The position numbers and the translations under genes were made by a program. The notes beneath the pieces were generated by a model, which had not been told where the DNA came from, did not search any database, and saw only the letters and a program-made list of their open reading frames with translations. 64,000 bases of DNA, from positions 99,189 through 163,188 of the forward strand of contig JAJEAR010000076.1 of the NCBI GenBank assembly GCA_022822665.1. Direction: 5' to 3'. This document shows positions 24,618 through 33,941 of this stretch, one piece after another. The DNA is from Alphaproteobacteria bacterium (lineage in GTDB: Bacteria; Pseudomonadota; Alphaproteobacteria; Thalassobaculales; Thalassobaculaceae). Position 1 is the first letter of the stretch. Every line of letters begins with the position of its first letter.

Positions 24618-25559
24618 ATGCTCCTCTCCCCCGAGACGGCGGCGGAATCGGGCTTCGCGCGCACCCTGCTCAACGGCGAGTTCGCCATCACCGCCGAGCT
24701 CGTTCCTCCGGCCTCCGGCGCGCCGGACGAGCTGCTGGCGCTGGCGGAGCCGCTGCGCGGTCTTGTGGACGCGGTCAACGTCACCGACGGGCCGCGCGCG
24801 ATGGTTCACATGTCGGCGCTCGCCGCGGCCTCCATCCTGGCCCGCGAGGGTATCGAGCCGATACTCCAGTTCGCCTGCCGCGACCGCAACCGGATCGCGC
24901 TCCAGGCCGATCTGCTCGGCGCCTCGGCGGTCGGCGTGCGCAACGTGCTGATCCTGCGCGGCGACGATCCCGATACCAACGAGATCCCGCCGCCCAAGCC
25001 GGTGTTCGACGTCGACAGCCGCGATCTGATCCAGATCGCCGCAAAGATGCGCGCCGGCGAGGCGCTGGCCTCGGGGCGGGAGATCGCGACGGCGCCGCGG
25101 CTGTTCATCGGCGCCGCCGACACCCCGGTCGACCCCGAACCCGGCTGGCGCCCGACCGGGCTCGCGCGCAAGGTCGAGGCCGGGGCGGGTTTCGTGCAGA
25201 CCCAGCTCTGCTGGGACATAGACGTGGTTCGCCGCTATGCCGGGGCGCTGGAAGAGGCGGGGCTCACCGACCGGATGTTCCTGCTGATCGGGATCGGCCC
25301 GATCGCGTCGGCGCGGTCGGCGCGCTGGATGCGCGACAATCTGTGGGGAGTCCGCATTCCCGATCCGATCGTCGAGCGCCTCGACCGCGCCGCCGACCAG
25401 AAGGCGGAAGGCATCGCGATCTGCGCCGAGCTGATCCGCGCGATGGCGGAGGTGCCGGGGGTCTCCGGCGTCCACCTGATGGCCCCGGTCGGGCTGTCCT
25501 CTATCCCTGTGGCGATCCGCGAGTCCGCCGTGCTCGAGGGGCGCGCCGCGGCGGTTTGA
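24618..25559 (+). CDS. Methylenetetrahydrofolate reductase family protein
   Basis: A 313-residue TIM-barrel protein of the MetF family: FAITAELVPPASGAPDELL at the N-terminus, VTDGPRAMVHMS, QFACRDRN, LGVRN-like VGVRNVLILRGDDP and FVQTQLCWDI, in the canonical order for FAD-binding 5,10-methylene-THF reductases. It is translationally close (four bases) to the HTH-methyltransferase gene, a pairing I believe recurs in alphaproteobacteria (from memory). It would supply methyl-THF. No metE or metH is present here. Confidence 0.85.
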   Translation: MLLSPETAAESGFARTLLNGEFAITAELVPPASGAPDELLALAEPLRGLVDAVNVTDGPRAMVHMSALAAASILAREGIEPILQFACRDRNRIALQADLLGASAVGVRNVLILRGDDPDTNEIPPPKPVFDVDSRDLIQIAAKMRAGEALASGREIATAPRLFIGAADTPVDPEPGWRPTGLARKVEAGAGFVQTQLCWDIDVVRRYAGALEEAGLTDRMFLLIGIGPIASARSARWMRDNLWGVRIPDPIVERLDRAADQKAEGIAICAELIRAMAEVPGVSGVHLMAPVGLSSIPVAIRESAVLEGRAAAV

Positions 25560-25567
25560 AAGGCTCT

Positions 25568-25605
25568 CTTCGTCATTTCGGCCGGTTCCGGTCGATATGA
25601 CGAAG
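25568..25605. terminator. Long hairpin between convergent genes, likely bidirectional terminator
   Basis: An 18-bp near-perfect stem with a TT loop: CTTCGTCATTTCGGCCGG (25568-25585) pairs with CCGGTCGATATGACGAAG (25588-25605), with only two non-Watson-Crick positions. It lies between the convergent metF-like and CaiB genes. Its left arm is nearly identical to part of the repeat at 18512-18526, so it is probably a dispersed palindrome used as a terminator. Confidence 0.65.
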
Positions 25606-25622
25606 GGTGGCGGAATTTGCCC

Positions 25623-26846
25623 TCAGACCACCCCGTCGGCCCGGAGCGCGGCGATCTCGTCCTCGTCCATGCCTAGGATGCCGCCGAGCACGTCTTCGGT
25701 GTGCTCGCCGAGCACGGGGGCGCCGCCGGGGTAGTCGTGCGGCTCGCCGACATAGCGGATCGGGTTGGCGACGCCCGGGACCGACCCGGCTTCGCTGTGC
25801 GGCAGGTCCATCCGGAGCCCCCGGGCCACCGCCTGCGGGTCGGCGAAGATCCGGTCGAGGTCGTTGATCGGCCCGCAGGGGACGCCGACGGCTTCGAGCG
25901 CGACGATCCATTCGTCCTGCGTCCGGGCGCGCATCGTCTCCGCGAGTTCGGGGATCAGCGCGTCCCGGTGCTCGACCCGACCGGCGTTGGTGCGGAACCG
26001 CTCGTCCTCGGCGAGATCGGGCCTGCCGCCGGCCTCGCAGAAGCGGGCGAACTGGGAGTCGTTGCCGACCGCGACGACGACGTGGCCGTCGGCGGTCGCG
26101 AAGGACTGGTACGGCACCACGTTGGGATGACCGTTGCCCATCCGTACCGGCGACTTGCCGGTGACGAGGTAGTTCATCGCCTGATTGGCGGTCGATGCCA
26201 CGGCGACGTCGAACAGCGCCATGTCGACATGCTTGCCTTCGCCGGTCTTCTCCCGCTCCCGCACCGCGGCCAGCGCCGCGATCGCGGTATAGAGACCGGT
26301 CAGCACGTCGGTGACCGCGACGCCCACCTTCTGCGGTCCGCCGCCCGGCAGGTCGTCGCGCTCGCCGGTGATCGACATCAGCCCGCCCATCGCCTGGATC
26401 AGGAAGTCGTAGCCCGCGCGGTCGGCATAGGGTCCGGTCTGGCCGAAGCCGGTGATCGAGCAATAGACCAGCCCCGGGTTGACGGCGCGCAGGCTCTCAT
26501 AGTCGAGCCCGTAGCGCGCGAGCCCGCCGCGCTTGTAGTTCTCGACGAGAATGTCCGAAGCGGCGACCAGTCCGCGTACGATCTCCTGCCCACGGGGCGA
26601 GGCGAGGTCGAGGGTGAGCGACTTCTTGCCCCGGTTGGCGCAGTGGAAATAGGCGGCGTCGGGGATCTCGCGCCCGTCCCCGTCGACGATGAAGGGCGGG
26701 CCCCACTGGCGGGTATCGTCGCCCGTGCCGCGACGCTCGATCTTGATCACCTCGGCGCCGAGGTCGGCCATCGTCTGGGCGGCCCAGGGGCCGGCCAGGA
26801 TACGGCTGAAGTCGAGGACCCGGAGCCCCGATAGAGGACCCGCCAT
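25623..26846 (-). CDS. CaiB/BaiF family CoA-transferase, possibly glutarate-specific
   Basis: A 407-residue class III CoA-transferase. It has the family start GLRVLDFSRILAGPWAAQTMADLGAEVIKIE, the catalytic Asp in VGVAVTDVLTG (D180), and GKHVDMALFD. The start lies two bases after the stop of the upstream glutaryl-CoA dehydrogenase gene, so they form one operon. That pairing suggests succinyl-CoA:glutarate CoA-transferase, activating glutarate for the dehydrogenase. Other dicarboxylates are possible because CaiB specificity is hard to read. Confidence 0.87.
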   Translation of the reverse strand: MAGPLSGLRVLDFSRILAGPWAAQTMADLGAEVIKIERRGTGDDTRQWGPPFIVDGDGREIPDAAYFHCANRGKKSLTLDLASPRGQEIVRGLVAASDILVENYKRGGLARYGLDYESLRAVNPGLVYCSITGFGQTGPYADRAGYDFLIQAMGGLMSITGERDDLPGGGPQKVGVAVTDVLTGLYTAIAALAAVREREKTGEGKHVDMALFDVAVASTANQAMNYLVTGKSPVRMGNGHPNVVPYQSFATADGHVVVAVGNDSQFARFCEAGGRPDLAEDERFRTNAGRVEHRDALIPELAETMRARTQDEWIVALEAVGVPCGPINDLDRIFADPQAVARGLRMDLPHSEAGSVPGVANPIRYVGEPHDYPGGAPVLGEHTEDVLGGILGMDEDEIAALRADGVV

Positions 26847-26848
26847 GC

Positions 26849-28063
26849 CTACATGAAGGCCTGAATGCCGGTCTGCGCGCGTCCCAGGATCAGGGCATGG
26901 ATGTCGTGCGTCCCCTCATAGGTGACGACGGTCTCCATGTTCATCAGGTGGCGCATGACGTGGTACTCGTCGACGATCCCGTTGCCGCCGTGCATGTCGC
27001 GCGCGTCGCGCACGATGTCGCGCGCCTTGCCGGTCGAGTTGCGCTTGAGCATCGAGATGGCTTCGGGCGAGCAACTGCCGTCGTCCATCATCCGGCCGAG
27101 CTGGAGGCAGGCCTGCAGCCCGATCGCGATCTCGGTCTGCATGTCGGCGAGCTTCTTCTGGATGAGCTGGTTGGCGGCGAGCGGGCGGTCGAACTGGGTG
27201 CGTTCGAGCGTATATTCCCGCGCGGCGTGCCAGCAGAACTCGGCCGCCCCGAGCGCGCCCCAGGCGATGCCGTAGCGCGCGTTGTTGAGGCAGCCGAACG
27301 GCCCGCCGAGCCCGCGCGCGTGCGGCAGCTTGTTCTCCTCCGGCACGAACACGTCGTCCATCACGATCTCGCCGGTGATCGAGGCGCGGAGCGAGAGCTT
27401 GCCGGTGAGCTTGGGCGTCGTCAGCCCGTCCATGCCGCGTTCGAGGATGAAGCCCCGGATCGTGCCCTCGTCGTCCTTGGCCCACACCACCATCACATCG
27501 GCGATCGGCGAATTGGAGATCCACATCTTGGATCCCTTGAGGAGGTAGCCGCCGTCGACCGACCTGGCGCGGGTCGTCATGCCGCCGGGGTCGGAGCCAT
27601 GGTCGGGCTCGGTGAGCCCGAAGGCGCCCACCCACTCCCCGGTGGCGAGCTTCGGCAGGTATTTTTGCCGCTGCTCCTCGGAGCCGTAGTTGTAGATCGG
27701 CCACATCACCAGGCTCGACTGCACCGAGAGCGTCGACCGGTAGGACGAATCCACCGCCTCGATTTCCCGCGCGATCAGGCCGTAGCAGACATAGCTCGCG
27801 CCGGCGCAGCCGTAGCCGTGGAGGGTCGAGCCGAGGAAGCCGAGCTCGCCCAGCTCGGCGATGATCTCCGGGTGGAACTCCTCGTTGTTGTAACCCTCGA
27901 CGATCCGGGGCAGGAGCTTCTCCCGGGCGTATTGCCGGGCGGTGTCGCGCACCAGCCGTTCCTCGTCGTCGAGCTGGCTGTCGAGCAGAAGGGGGTCTTC
28001 CCAGTTGAACTTGCCCCATTTGCGCGGCTTGTGCGTGCCGGCGGACTCGACCTTCGTGGCCAT
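26849..28063 (-). CDS. gcdH: Glutaryl-CoA dehydrogenase
   Basis: A 404-residue acyl-CoA dehydrogenase very close to GcdH. The diagnostic strings are [37 protein letters not shown] (with the Arg that binds the glutaryl carboxylate), [15 protein letters not shown] and [11 protein letters not shown] with the catalytic Glu (E383). It oxidatively decarboxylates glutaryl-CoA to crotonyl-CoA in lysine, tryptophan or glutarate breakdown. It is the first gene of a two-gene operon with the CaiB transferase, and diverges from a UbiD gene across 174 bases with no recognised motif. Confidence 0.93.
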   Translation of the reverse strand: MATKVESAGTHKPRKWGKFNWEDPLLLDSQLDDEERLVRDTARQYAREKLLPRIVEGYNNEEFHPEIIAELGELGFLGSTLHGYGCAGASYVCYGLIAREIEAVDSSYRSTLSVQSSLVMWPIYNYGSEEQRQKYLPKLATGEWVGAFGLTEPDHGSDPGGMTTRARSVDGGYLLKGSKMWISNSPIADVMVVWAKDDEGTIRGFILERGMDGLTTPKLTGKLSLRASITGEIVMDDVFVPEENKLPHARGLGGPFGCLNNARYGIAWGALGAAEFCWHAAREYTLERTQFDRPLAANQLIQKKLADMQTEIAIGLQACLQLGRMMDDGSCSPEAISMLKRNSTGKARDIVRDARDMHGGNGIVDEYHVMRHLMNMETVVTYEGTHDIHALILGRAQTGIQAFM

Positions 28064-28237
28064 GCCTCGATCCTTCGTTCGTCGCTGAATTCGTCCCGTG
28101 GCCGGATCATAGTCCGGCCGGATGTGCGTGTGTATGCGATTGCCCGCTCGCTGTGAAGCCCGCGCGGCCCGCGATTGTGCGCATGAGGTCGTTCGACTAC
28201 AAACGAATCCGGCTGCAACTCACCCCGGGAGCCCGCC

Positions 28238-29644
28238 ATGCCGCACAGCCTGAGGACGTTTCTCGAATCGATCGACAACCGGATGCTGCATATCCGCGAG
28301 CCGGTCGATCCGGCGCGCCAGGTCGGCTATCTCTGCTCGGAGAGCAGCGGGCCGCTGACGTTTCACAACCTCACCGGCTATCCCGGCTGGCGGCTGACCG
28401 ACATCCTGATCAAGGACCGCAACGGCCAGGCGGCGGCGTTCGGGCTCGACGACCCCAAGGGTGTCTGCCCCTACCTCGCCGAGCGCATGGCGACCCAGCG
28501 CGGCAAGTCGGTGATGGTCCCGGACGGCCCGGTCAAGGAAAACAAGATGCTCGGCAAGGAGGTGAATCTCCACAAGTTGCCGATCCCCCAGCACTCGGTC
28601 GGCGACGGCGGGCGCTATCTCGGCTCCGGGCTCACCATCACCAAGGACCCCGAGACCGGGATCCGGAACGAATCCATCATTCGGATGATGGTGACCGACG
28701 ACCCGCAGAAGGCGACCTTCTGGATGGCGGCCAGGCACAACTACGCGCACTACCTCAAATATGTCGCCAAGGACGAGCCGATGCCGATGGCCTTCGCGAT
28801 CGGCATGCACCCGGTCTACGAAATCATGTCGAACTGGTCGGGCCGGCACGAGGATTTCGACGAGCTCGAATACGGCGCCGGCATCCTCGGCGAGGACATC
28901 GAGATGGTGAAGTGCGACACCATCGACCTCGAGGTCCCGGCCCATGCCGAGATCGTCATCGAAGGGCTGGTCCACCCGCACGACCGGATGCCGGAGGGGC
29001 CGTTCGGCGAGTTCACCACCTTCGGATCGGGCGCCGAGGGGCCGGCGCCGGTCTACCAGATTACCGGCATCACCCATCGCGACGACCCGATCTTCCGCCA
29101 CATGCAGGCGACCTGGTTCACCGACCACCAGCCGCTGATCACGCTGCCGATGGAAGCCACCTACTACAACCGGCTGCGCGACACCCATGGCAACACCAAC
29201 ATCAAGGACATCTTCGTGCCGCCCTGGGCGTCGCAGTTCATGATGATCGTGCAGATGGAGGCCAAGTGGGACGGCCAGGCGCGCGACGTGCTGATGTCGG
29301 CGCTCACCGGCCCCAACCTCCACGTCAAGGTCGCCATTGCCGTCGACGACGATGTCGACATCTACAATGCCGAGGACGTGCTGTGGGCGATTTCCTGCCG
29401 CACCAACCCGGCCGACATGGTGCACATCATGCCGGGGTCCCGCCTGCATCCTCTCGACGTGTCGATCCCGGAGATCGGCGACGAATACACTGTGATGCGG
29501 ATCGGCGGGAAGATGGCGATCGACGCGACCAAGCCGGCGACCTGGCGGGCCGGGGAGCGCGCCAAGATGGCCCGCGTCGACCCGATGGGCAAGGGCGATC
29601 CCGAGATCGCGCGCATCCTCGAGCAGGTGCGGATGGCGCGATAG
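28238..29644 (+). CDS. UbiD family (de)carboxylase, copy 1
   Basis: A 468-residue UbiD-like enzyme using prenylated FMN. The acid pair of the catalytic E-R-E triad is visible as PEGPFGEF (E253 and E258). Other family strings are LRTFLESIDN, NLHKLPIPQHS, GGRYLGSGLTITKDPETG and VDDDVDIYN. No UbiX prenyltransferase is in the window. Such enzymes interconvert unsaturated or aromatic acids with CO2; the substrate is unknown. An MFS gene follows 27 bases later and may transport the same compound. Two further UbiD-like genes lie at 33942 and 57913. Confidence 0.88.
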   Translation: MPHSLRTFLESIDNRMLHIREPVDPARQVGYLCSESSGPLTFHNLTGYPGWRLTDILIKDRNGQAAAFGLDDPKGVCPYLAERMATQRGKSVMVPDGPVKENKMLGKEVNLHKLPIPQHSVGDGGRYLGSGLTITKDPETGIRNESIIRMMVTDDPQKATFWMAARHNYAHYLKYVAKDEPMPMAFAIGMHPVYEIMSNWSGRHEDFDELEYGAGILGEDIEMVKCDTIDLEVPAHAEIVIEGLVHPHDRMPEGPFGEFTTFGSGAEGPAPVYQITGITHRDDPIFRHMQATWFTDHQPLITLPMEATYYNRLRDTHGNTNIKDIFVPPWASQFMMIVQMEAKWDGQARDVLMSALTGPNLHVKVAIAVDDDVDIYNAEDVLWAISCRTNPADMVHIMPGSRLHPLDVSIPEIGDEYTVMRIGGKMAIDATKPATWRAGERAKMARVDPMGKGDPEIARILEQVRMAR

Positions 29645-29671
29645 CCGGGCGCGGCGGCGGAAGGCGCATAC

Positions 29672-30883
29672 ATGGCTAGCGTCCTCTCGCTCCCCCGGGG
29701 CGAGCTGAAGTCCGTCGGGCTGATCTCCGTCGGTCACGGGTTCAGCCACCTTTACATGCTGATCCTGCCGCCGCTGTTCCCGCTGATCCAACAGGATCTC
29801 GCGGTGAGCTGGACGGAGCTCGGCCTGCTCTTCGCGGTCCTGTCGATCTCCACCGGCGTTGCCCAGCTCCCCGCCGGCATCCTGGTCGACCGGATCGGCG
29901 CGAGGCCCGTCCTGTTCGCCGGGTTGATCCTGCAGGCCGCGCCGTTCGCCCTGGTCGCGCTGTTCCCCAGCTATTGGGGGCTTGTGGCGGTGGTGCTGGT
30001 CTCCGGCATCGGGATTTCCGTCTTCCATCCGGCCGATTACGCGATCATGGCCGCCCAGGTGCGGGCCGAGCGCCAGGGCCGCGCTTTCGGCATCCACATC
30101 TTCGCCGGCTATGCCGGTTGGGTGGTGGCGCCGCCCCTGATGCTGGCCCTGGCCTCGGCGCTCGGCTGGGCGGCCGCGGTCTCGGTGGCGGGGCTGATCG
30201 GCCTTTTGTTCACCGCCGTCGCGGCGCTCTCTCGCGACGCTCTCGACGACGCTTCCATCCGGGCGGACTCGAAGGAGAAGACGGGAAAGGCGGTTACCGA
30301 TCTCCGCGCCACGGTCCGTTTCCTCGTCACGCCGCCGGTGCTGCTGTTCCTGCTCTTCTTCACCGCGCTCGCCACCGGCACGTCCGGCATCCATGCCTTC
30401 GCCGTGGTCGGGCTGGTCGAGCTCTACGATGCCTCGCTCGCGGCCGCCAACGCCCAGCTCACCGGCTATTTCGCGGCGGCAGCCGTCGGCGTCCTGGTCG
30501 GCGGCGTCATCGCCGACCGGGTGAAGGACCAGGAAGGCCTCGCCGCGTTCTGCTTCGTCGTCTCGGCCGCCTTTCTCGGGGTCATCGCGCTCAAGCTGCT
30601 GCCGCTCGCCTATGTGATCGTCCCGATGCTCGGCAGCGCCGTCACCATCGGGTTGATGAGCCCCTCGCGCGACCTGCTGGTGCGCAGGATCTGCCCACCG
30701 GGGACCATCGGCACCGTCTTCGGCTTCGTGACCACGGGGTTCTCGGTGGGCGCCGCGGTCGGCCCGCCGATTTTCGGGTTCGTCGCCGATGCCGGGAGGC
30801 CCGATCTGATCTTCTGGCTGTCGGGCGCGTTCACCCTGGTCTGCATCGCCTCCATCTACGCCGCCAAGTCGGTGTCGCGCTGA
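29672..30883 (+). CDS. MFS transporter
   Basis: A 403-residue major facilitator with about twelve hydrophobic helices. The N-terminal half has LISVGHGFSHLYMLILPPLFPLI and an A-motif-like LVDRIGARPVLFAG; the C-terminal half has VTIGLMSPSRDLLVRRICPPGTIGTVFGFVTTGFSVGAAVGPPIFG. It follows UbiD copy 1 by 27 bases and precedes nadC by 67. Direction and substrate are unknown; uptake of an aromatic or unsaturated acid fits the neighbour. Confidence 0.87.
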   Translation: MASVLSLPRGELKSVGLISVGHGFSHLYMLILPPLFPLIQQDLAVSWTELGLLFAVLSISTGVAQLPAGILVDRIGARPVLFAGLILQAAPFALVALFPSYWGLVAVVLVSGIGISVFHPADYAIMAAQVRAERQGRAFGIHIFAGYAGWVVAPPLMLALASALGWAAAVSVAGLIGLLFTAVAALSRDALDDASIRADSKEKTGKAVTDLRATVRFLVTPPVLLFLLFFTALATGTSGIHAFAVVGLVELYDASLAAANAQLTGYFAAAAVGVLVGGVIADRVKDQEGLAAFCFVVSAAFLGVIALKLLPLAYVIVPMLGSAVTIGLMSPSRDLLVRRICPPGTIGTVFGFVTTGFSVGAAVGPPIFGFVADAGRPDLIFWLSGAFTLVCIASIYAAKSVSR

Positions 30884-30950
30884 GGCGCCGGCTTTACCGG
30901 GCAACCGGGTTCGCGTAGGTATTCGCCACCCTGACAGCCAGAGGAACGCC

Positions 30951-31832
30951 ATGGCCCAGCGGCCCAACGATCTCGACATGCGGGCACTGCTGCCGCCGAG
31001 GGAAGAACGCGAGCGGATGTACGCGGACTGGCTCGCCGAGGACATCGGGCGCGGCGACATCACCACGAACTTCCTGATCCCGGCCGACGCGCACGGGACT
31101 TTCGTGATGAACACGCGCCACGACGTCGTGGTCTGCGGCGTCGACCTGGCGCTCGAGATCATGCGCTTCCAGGAGCCCGGCTGCGAGACCGAGGCGCTGA
31201 CGCCGGACGGCACACGGGCGGAGGCCGGCGCCACTCTCGCCCGCGTCGAAGGGCCGGCGCGGGGGCTGCTGACGGCGGAACGCACGGCGCTCAACCTGTT
31301 CCAACTGCTCACCGGCATCGCTACGCGCACGGCCGAATATGCGCGCTTGGTCGAGGGGACGGGGGCGACGCTGATCGACACGCGGAAAACCATCCCGGGC
31401 TACCGCTCTCTCTCGAAATACGCCTCCTGCGTCGGTGGCGCGCGCAACCACCGTATCCGTCTCGACGACGGGCTGCTGGTGAAGGACAACCACATCGCGG
31501 TCTGCGGCTCGATCGCCGCCGCGATGGCCAGGGCGCGGGCGCTCACCCCCTCCCTCACCAAGATCGAGGTCGAGTGCGACACGCTCCAACAGGTGCGCGA
31601 GGCGGTGGACGCGCACGCCGACGTGATCCTCCTCGACAATATGAGCGCGGTCATGATGTGCGAGGCGGTCGACATCGTCGACGGGCGCTGCGAGGTCGAG
31701 GCGTCCGGCGGGATCACGCTCGAGACCATCCGCGAGAAGGCGGAAAGCGGGGTCGACTACATCTCGGTGGGTCGGATGACGCAGTCGGCTCCCGCCGCCG
31801 ATATCGGCCTCGACGTCACCATCTCCGCCTGA
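30951..31832 (+). CDS. nadC: Nicotinate-nucleotide pyrophosphorylase (NadC)
   Basis: A 293-residue quinolinate phosphoribosyltransferase: quinolinate + PRPP gives nicotinate mononucleotide, CO2 and PPi. Recognisable motifs are EDIGRGDITTNFLIP, the active-site DTRKTIPGYRSLSKYA (residues 143-158), a variant GGARNHR (162-168, usually GGGxNHR), LVKDNHI and the C-terminal VEASGGIT/VDYISVGRMT. It is not beside nadA or nadB here. Instead it is followed closely by phnN and an AMP-phosphorylase-like gene, both able to supply PRPP, so it could consume that PRPP. ModD-type relatives are an alternative. Confidence 0.85.
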   Translation: MAQRPNDLDMRALLPPREERERMYADWLAEDIGRGDITTNFLIPADAHGTFVMNTRHDVVVCGVDLALEIMRFQEPGCETEALTPDGTRAEAGATLARVEGPARGLLTAERTALNLFQLLTGIATRTAEYARLVEGTGATLIDTRKTIPGYRSLSKYASCVGGARNHRIRLDDGLLVKDNHIAVCGSIAAAMARARALTPSLTKIEVECDTLQQVREAVDAHADVILLDNMSAVMMCEAVDIVDGRCEVEASGGITLETIREKAESGVDYISVGRMTQSAPAADIGLDVTISA

Positions 31833-31836
31833 GCGC

Positions 31837-32391
31837 ATGGCGCGCGGCACGCTCTTCCTCGTCGTCGGGCCGAGCGGCGCGGGCAAGGACACGCTGATTG
31901 CCGGCGCCCGCGCGGCGCTGGAGCCGGACGGGCGCCACGTCTTTCCGCGCCGCGCGATCACCAGGCCGGCGGCGGCGGGCGGGGAGGACCACGAAGCGCT
32001 GTCGCCCGAAGCGTTCGCCCGGCGGGGCGCGGAAGGAGGCTTCTTCGCGACCTGGCATGCGCACGGGTTAGATTACGGCCTGCCCGGTTGCATAGAGACC
32101 ACGCTCGAATCCGGGCGGCATGTCGTCGTCAACGTCTCTCGGTCGATCCTCGCGGAGGTCGTCGAACGCGTGTCCCCGACGGTGGCGATCGAGGTCACGG
32201 CGCCGCCCGAAGTCCGCGCCCGCCGCCTCGCCGACCGCGCGCGCGAGGACGAGGCGGACGCCGCGCGCAGGCTCGTCCGCGAGGGCGCGCCGTTCCCGGA
32301 CGGCATTCCGGTGCGGCGGGTCGTCAACGACGGGACGCCGGAGGACGGGATCGCCCGTTTCGTCGACGCGCTGACGGAAACCGATGCTTAG
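31837..32391 (+). CDS. phnN: Ribose 1,5-bisphosphate phosphokinase (PhnN)
   Basis: A 184-residue P-loop kinase of the PhnN type, phosphorylating ribose 1,5-bisphosphate to PRPP. The Walker A loop is GPSGAGKDT (11-19), followed by the RRAITRPAAAGGEDHEALSPEAF lid region, and FFATWHAHGLDYGLP, typical of PhnN. No phosphonate (phn) C-P lyase genes are near. It starts four bases after nadC and overlaps the next gene by eight bases. The neighbour is predicted to make ribose 1,5-bisphosphate, which explains its presence outside a phn cluster. Confidence 0.87.
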   Translation: MARGTLFLVVGPSGAGKDTLIAGARAALEPDGRHVFPRRAITRPAAAGGEDHEALSPEAFARRGAEGGFFATWHAHGLDYGLPGCIETTLESGRHVVVNVSRSILAEVVERVSPTVAIEVTAPPEVRARRLADRAREDEADAARRLVREGAPFPDGIPVRRVVNDGTPEDGIARFVDALTETDA

Positions 32392-33865
32392 ACTGGCCAG
32401 GCTCGCCATCGACACCTGGCGGGAGCCGGTCGCCTACCTCCACCGCCGCTGTCCGGAATGCAACGCGGAGAGTTTCCTCGGCCCGCGTAAGGTCGAGGTG
32501 TCGGGCGGCGGGCGGAGCGTCACCTGCGCGCTCAACGTCGTCGACGATGCCGCGCTCGTCGCCCCGGATGCGCTCGCGCTGTCTCCGCACACCTTCGACC
32601 TGCTCGGTCTCGCGGAGGGGGAGGCGGTCTCGATCCGGCGCGCGCCCGAGCCCGCCAGCCGGCCGGCGCTCAGGGCGAGGATCGCGGGCCGTCGCTTGAG
32701 CGCGGCCGAAATCGACGCGGTGGTCGAGGACATGGTGGCCGGCCGCTACGCCGCGCGCGAGACGGCGGGTTTTCTGGTCGCGGCTGCGCAGACGCTCGAC
32801 GACGACGAGGTGATCGCGTTCACCAGGGCGCGCGCCGAGCGCTCCGCGAAAGTCTCCTGGCCGCGGGAGATCGTCGTCGACAAGCATTCGATGGGGGGTA
32901 TCCCCGGGACCCGAGTGACCATGGTGGTCGTCCCCATCGTCATCGCGCACGGGCTCACCATCCCCAAGGCTGCTTCGCGCGCGATCACCTCGCCCGCCGG
33001 CACGGCGGACGCGATGGAGGTGCTGGCCCGGGTCGATCTCGACGCGGGCGAGGTCCGGCGCGCGGTCGAGGAGGTCGGCGGCTGCATCGTCTGGAACGGA
33101 AAGCTCAGCCATTCGCCCATCGACGACGTGATGAATGCCGTCACCCGTCCGCTCGGGATTGTCTCGGACAGACTCTCCGTCTCCTCGATCCTGTCCAAGA
33201 AGGCGGCGATGGGCGTGAGCCATATCGTGTTCGACATCCCGGTCGGGCCGACCGCCAAGGTTACCTCGCGGGAAGAGGCGACGGAACTCGCCCGGCTGTT
33301 CGTGGTCACGGCGGAAGGGCTCGGTATCGACGTCCGTTGCGAGATCACCGACGGCACCCAGCCTATCGGCCGCGGCGTCGGCCCGGCGCTCGAAGCGCGC
33401 GACGTGATGAAGGTGCTGGCGAACGATGCGGACGCACCCTCCGACCTGCGCGACAAGGCGCTGATGCTCGCCGCCCGGGTGCTCGATTTCGATGGCGTCG
33501 CCGATCCCTGCGAACGCGCCGAAACCCTGCTCCGGAGCGGCGCGGCGGCGAAGGCGATGGAGCGGCTGATAGACGCCCAGGGGCGCAATCCCGCCCCGCC
33601 CGGTCCAGGTACGCTCATCCGGGAGGTCGCGGCGGCACGCGGCGGCACCGTCGCCTCCATCGATTGCTACCGCATCTCCGGCATCGCCCGCCGCGCCGGA
33701 GCGCCGATGGAAAAATCCGCCGGTCTCGACCTCTTCAAACAGCGCGGCGATGCGGTCGAGACAGGCGAGCCGCTCTACCGCATCCACGCGGCGGAGGAGG
33801 CGGACCTCGCCGAGGCGGCGGACTACGCGGGGCAGGGCAGCGGGTTCGAAATCGCGGCGGGGTGA
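32384..33865 (+). CDS. AMP phosphorylase / long-form thymidine phosphorylase homologue
   Basis: A 493-residue nucleoside phosphorylase-II family protein with an extra N-terminal domain of about 85 residues. The core reads KHSMGGIPGTRVTM (167-180) and SRAITSPAGTADAMEVL, which match archaeal AMP phosphorylase (KHxxGGVPGN, TSPAGTADTMEVL) rather than E. coli DeoA (KHSTGGVGD, GHTGGT). AMP phosphorylase releases the base from AMP and yields ribose 1,5-bisphosphate. Its start lies inside phnN (eight-base overlap), so coupled expression with the kinase that uses this product is expected. Thymidine or other nucleoside substrates remain possible. Confidence 0.8.
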   Translation: MLRLARLAIDTWREPVAYLHRRCPECNAESFLGPRKVEVSGGGRSVTCALNVVDDAALVAPDALALSPHTFDLLGLAEGEAVSIRRAPEPASRPALRARIAGRRLSAAEIDAVVEDMVAGRYAARETAGFLVAAAQTLDDDEVIAFTRARAERSAKVSWPREIVVDKHSMGGIPGTRVTMVVVPIVIAHGLTIPKAASRAITSPAGTADAMEVLARVDLDAGEVRRAVEEVGGCIVWNGKLSHSPIDDVMNAVTRPLGIVSDRLSVSSILSKKAAMGVSHIVFDIPVGPTAKVTSREEATELARLFVVTAEGLGIDVRCEITDGTQPIGRGVGPALEARDVMKVLANDADAPSDLRDKALMLAARVLDFDGVADPCERAETLLRSGAAAKAMERLIDAQGRNPAPPGPGTLIREVAAARGGTVASIDCYRISGIARRAGAPMEKSAGLDLFKQRGDAVETGEPLYRIHAAEEADLAEAADYAGQGSGFEIAAG

Positions 33866-33941
33866 GGGACGCGCCCCTCGCTTGCCGGGGGATCGCGGCG
33901 CGCCTATAAACCCCTCGATCCCGACATCCGAGGAGCCGGAC

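Noticed and set aside
28220..31393. A 1057-codon open frame on the minus strand
   Set aside because: Antisense to UbiD, MFS and nadC, which have clear family motifs; its translation has the biased composition of a shadow frame.
31837..32391. phnN as part of a phosphonate C-P lyase cluster
   Set aside because: No phnG-M or other phosphonate genes are adjacent; the overlap with the AMP-phosphorylase-type gene explains it better.
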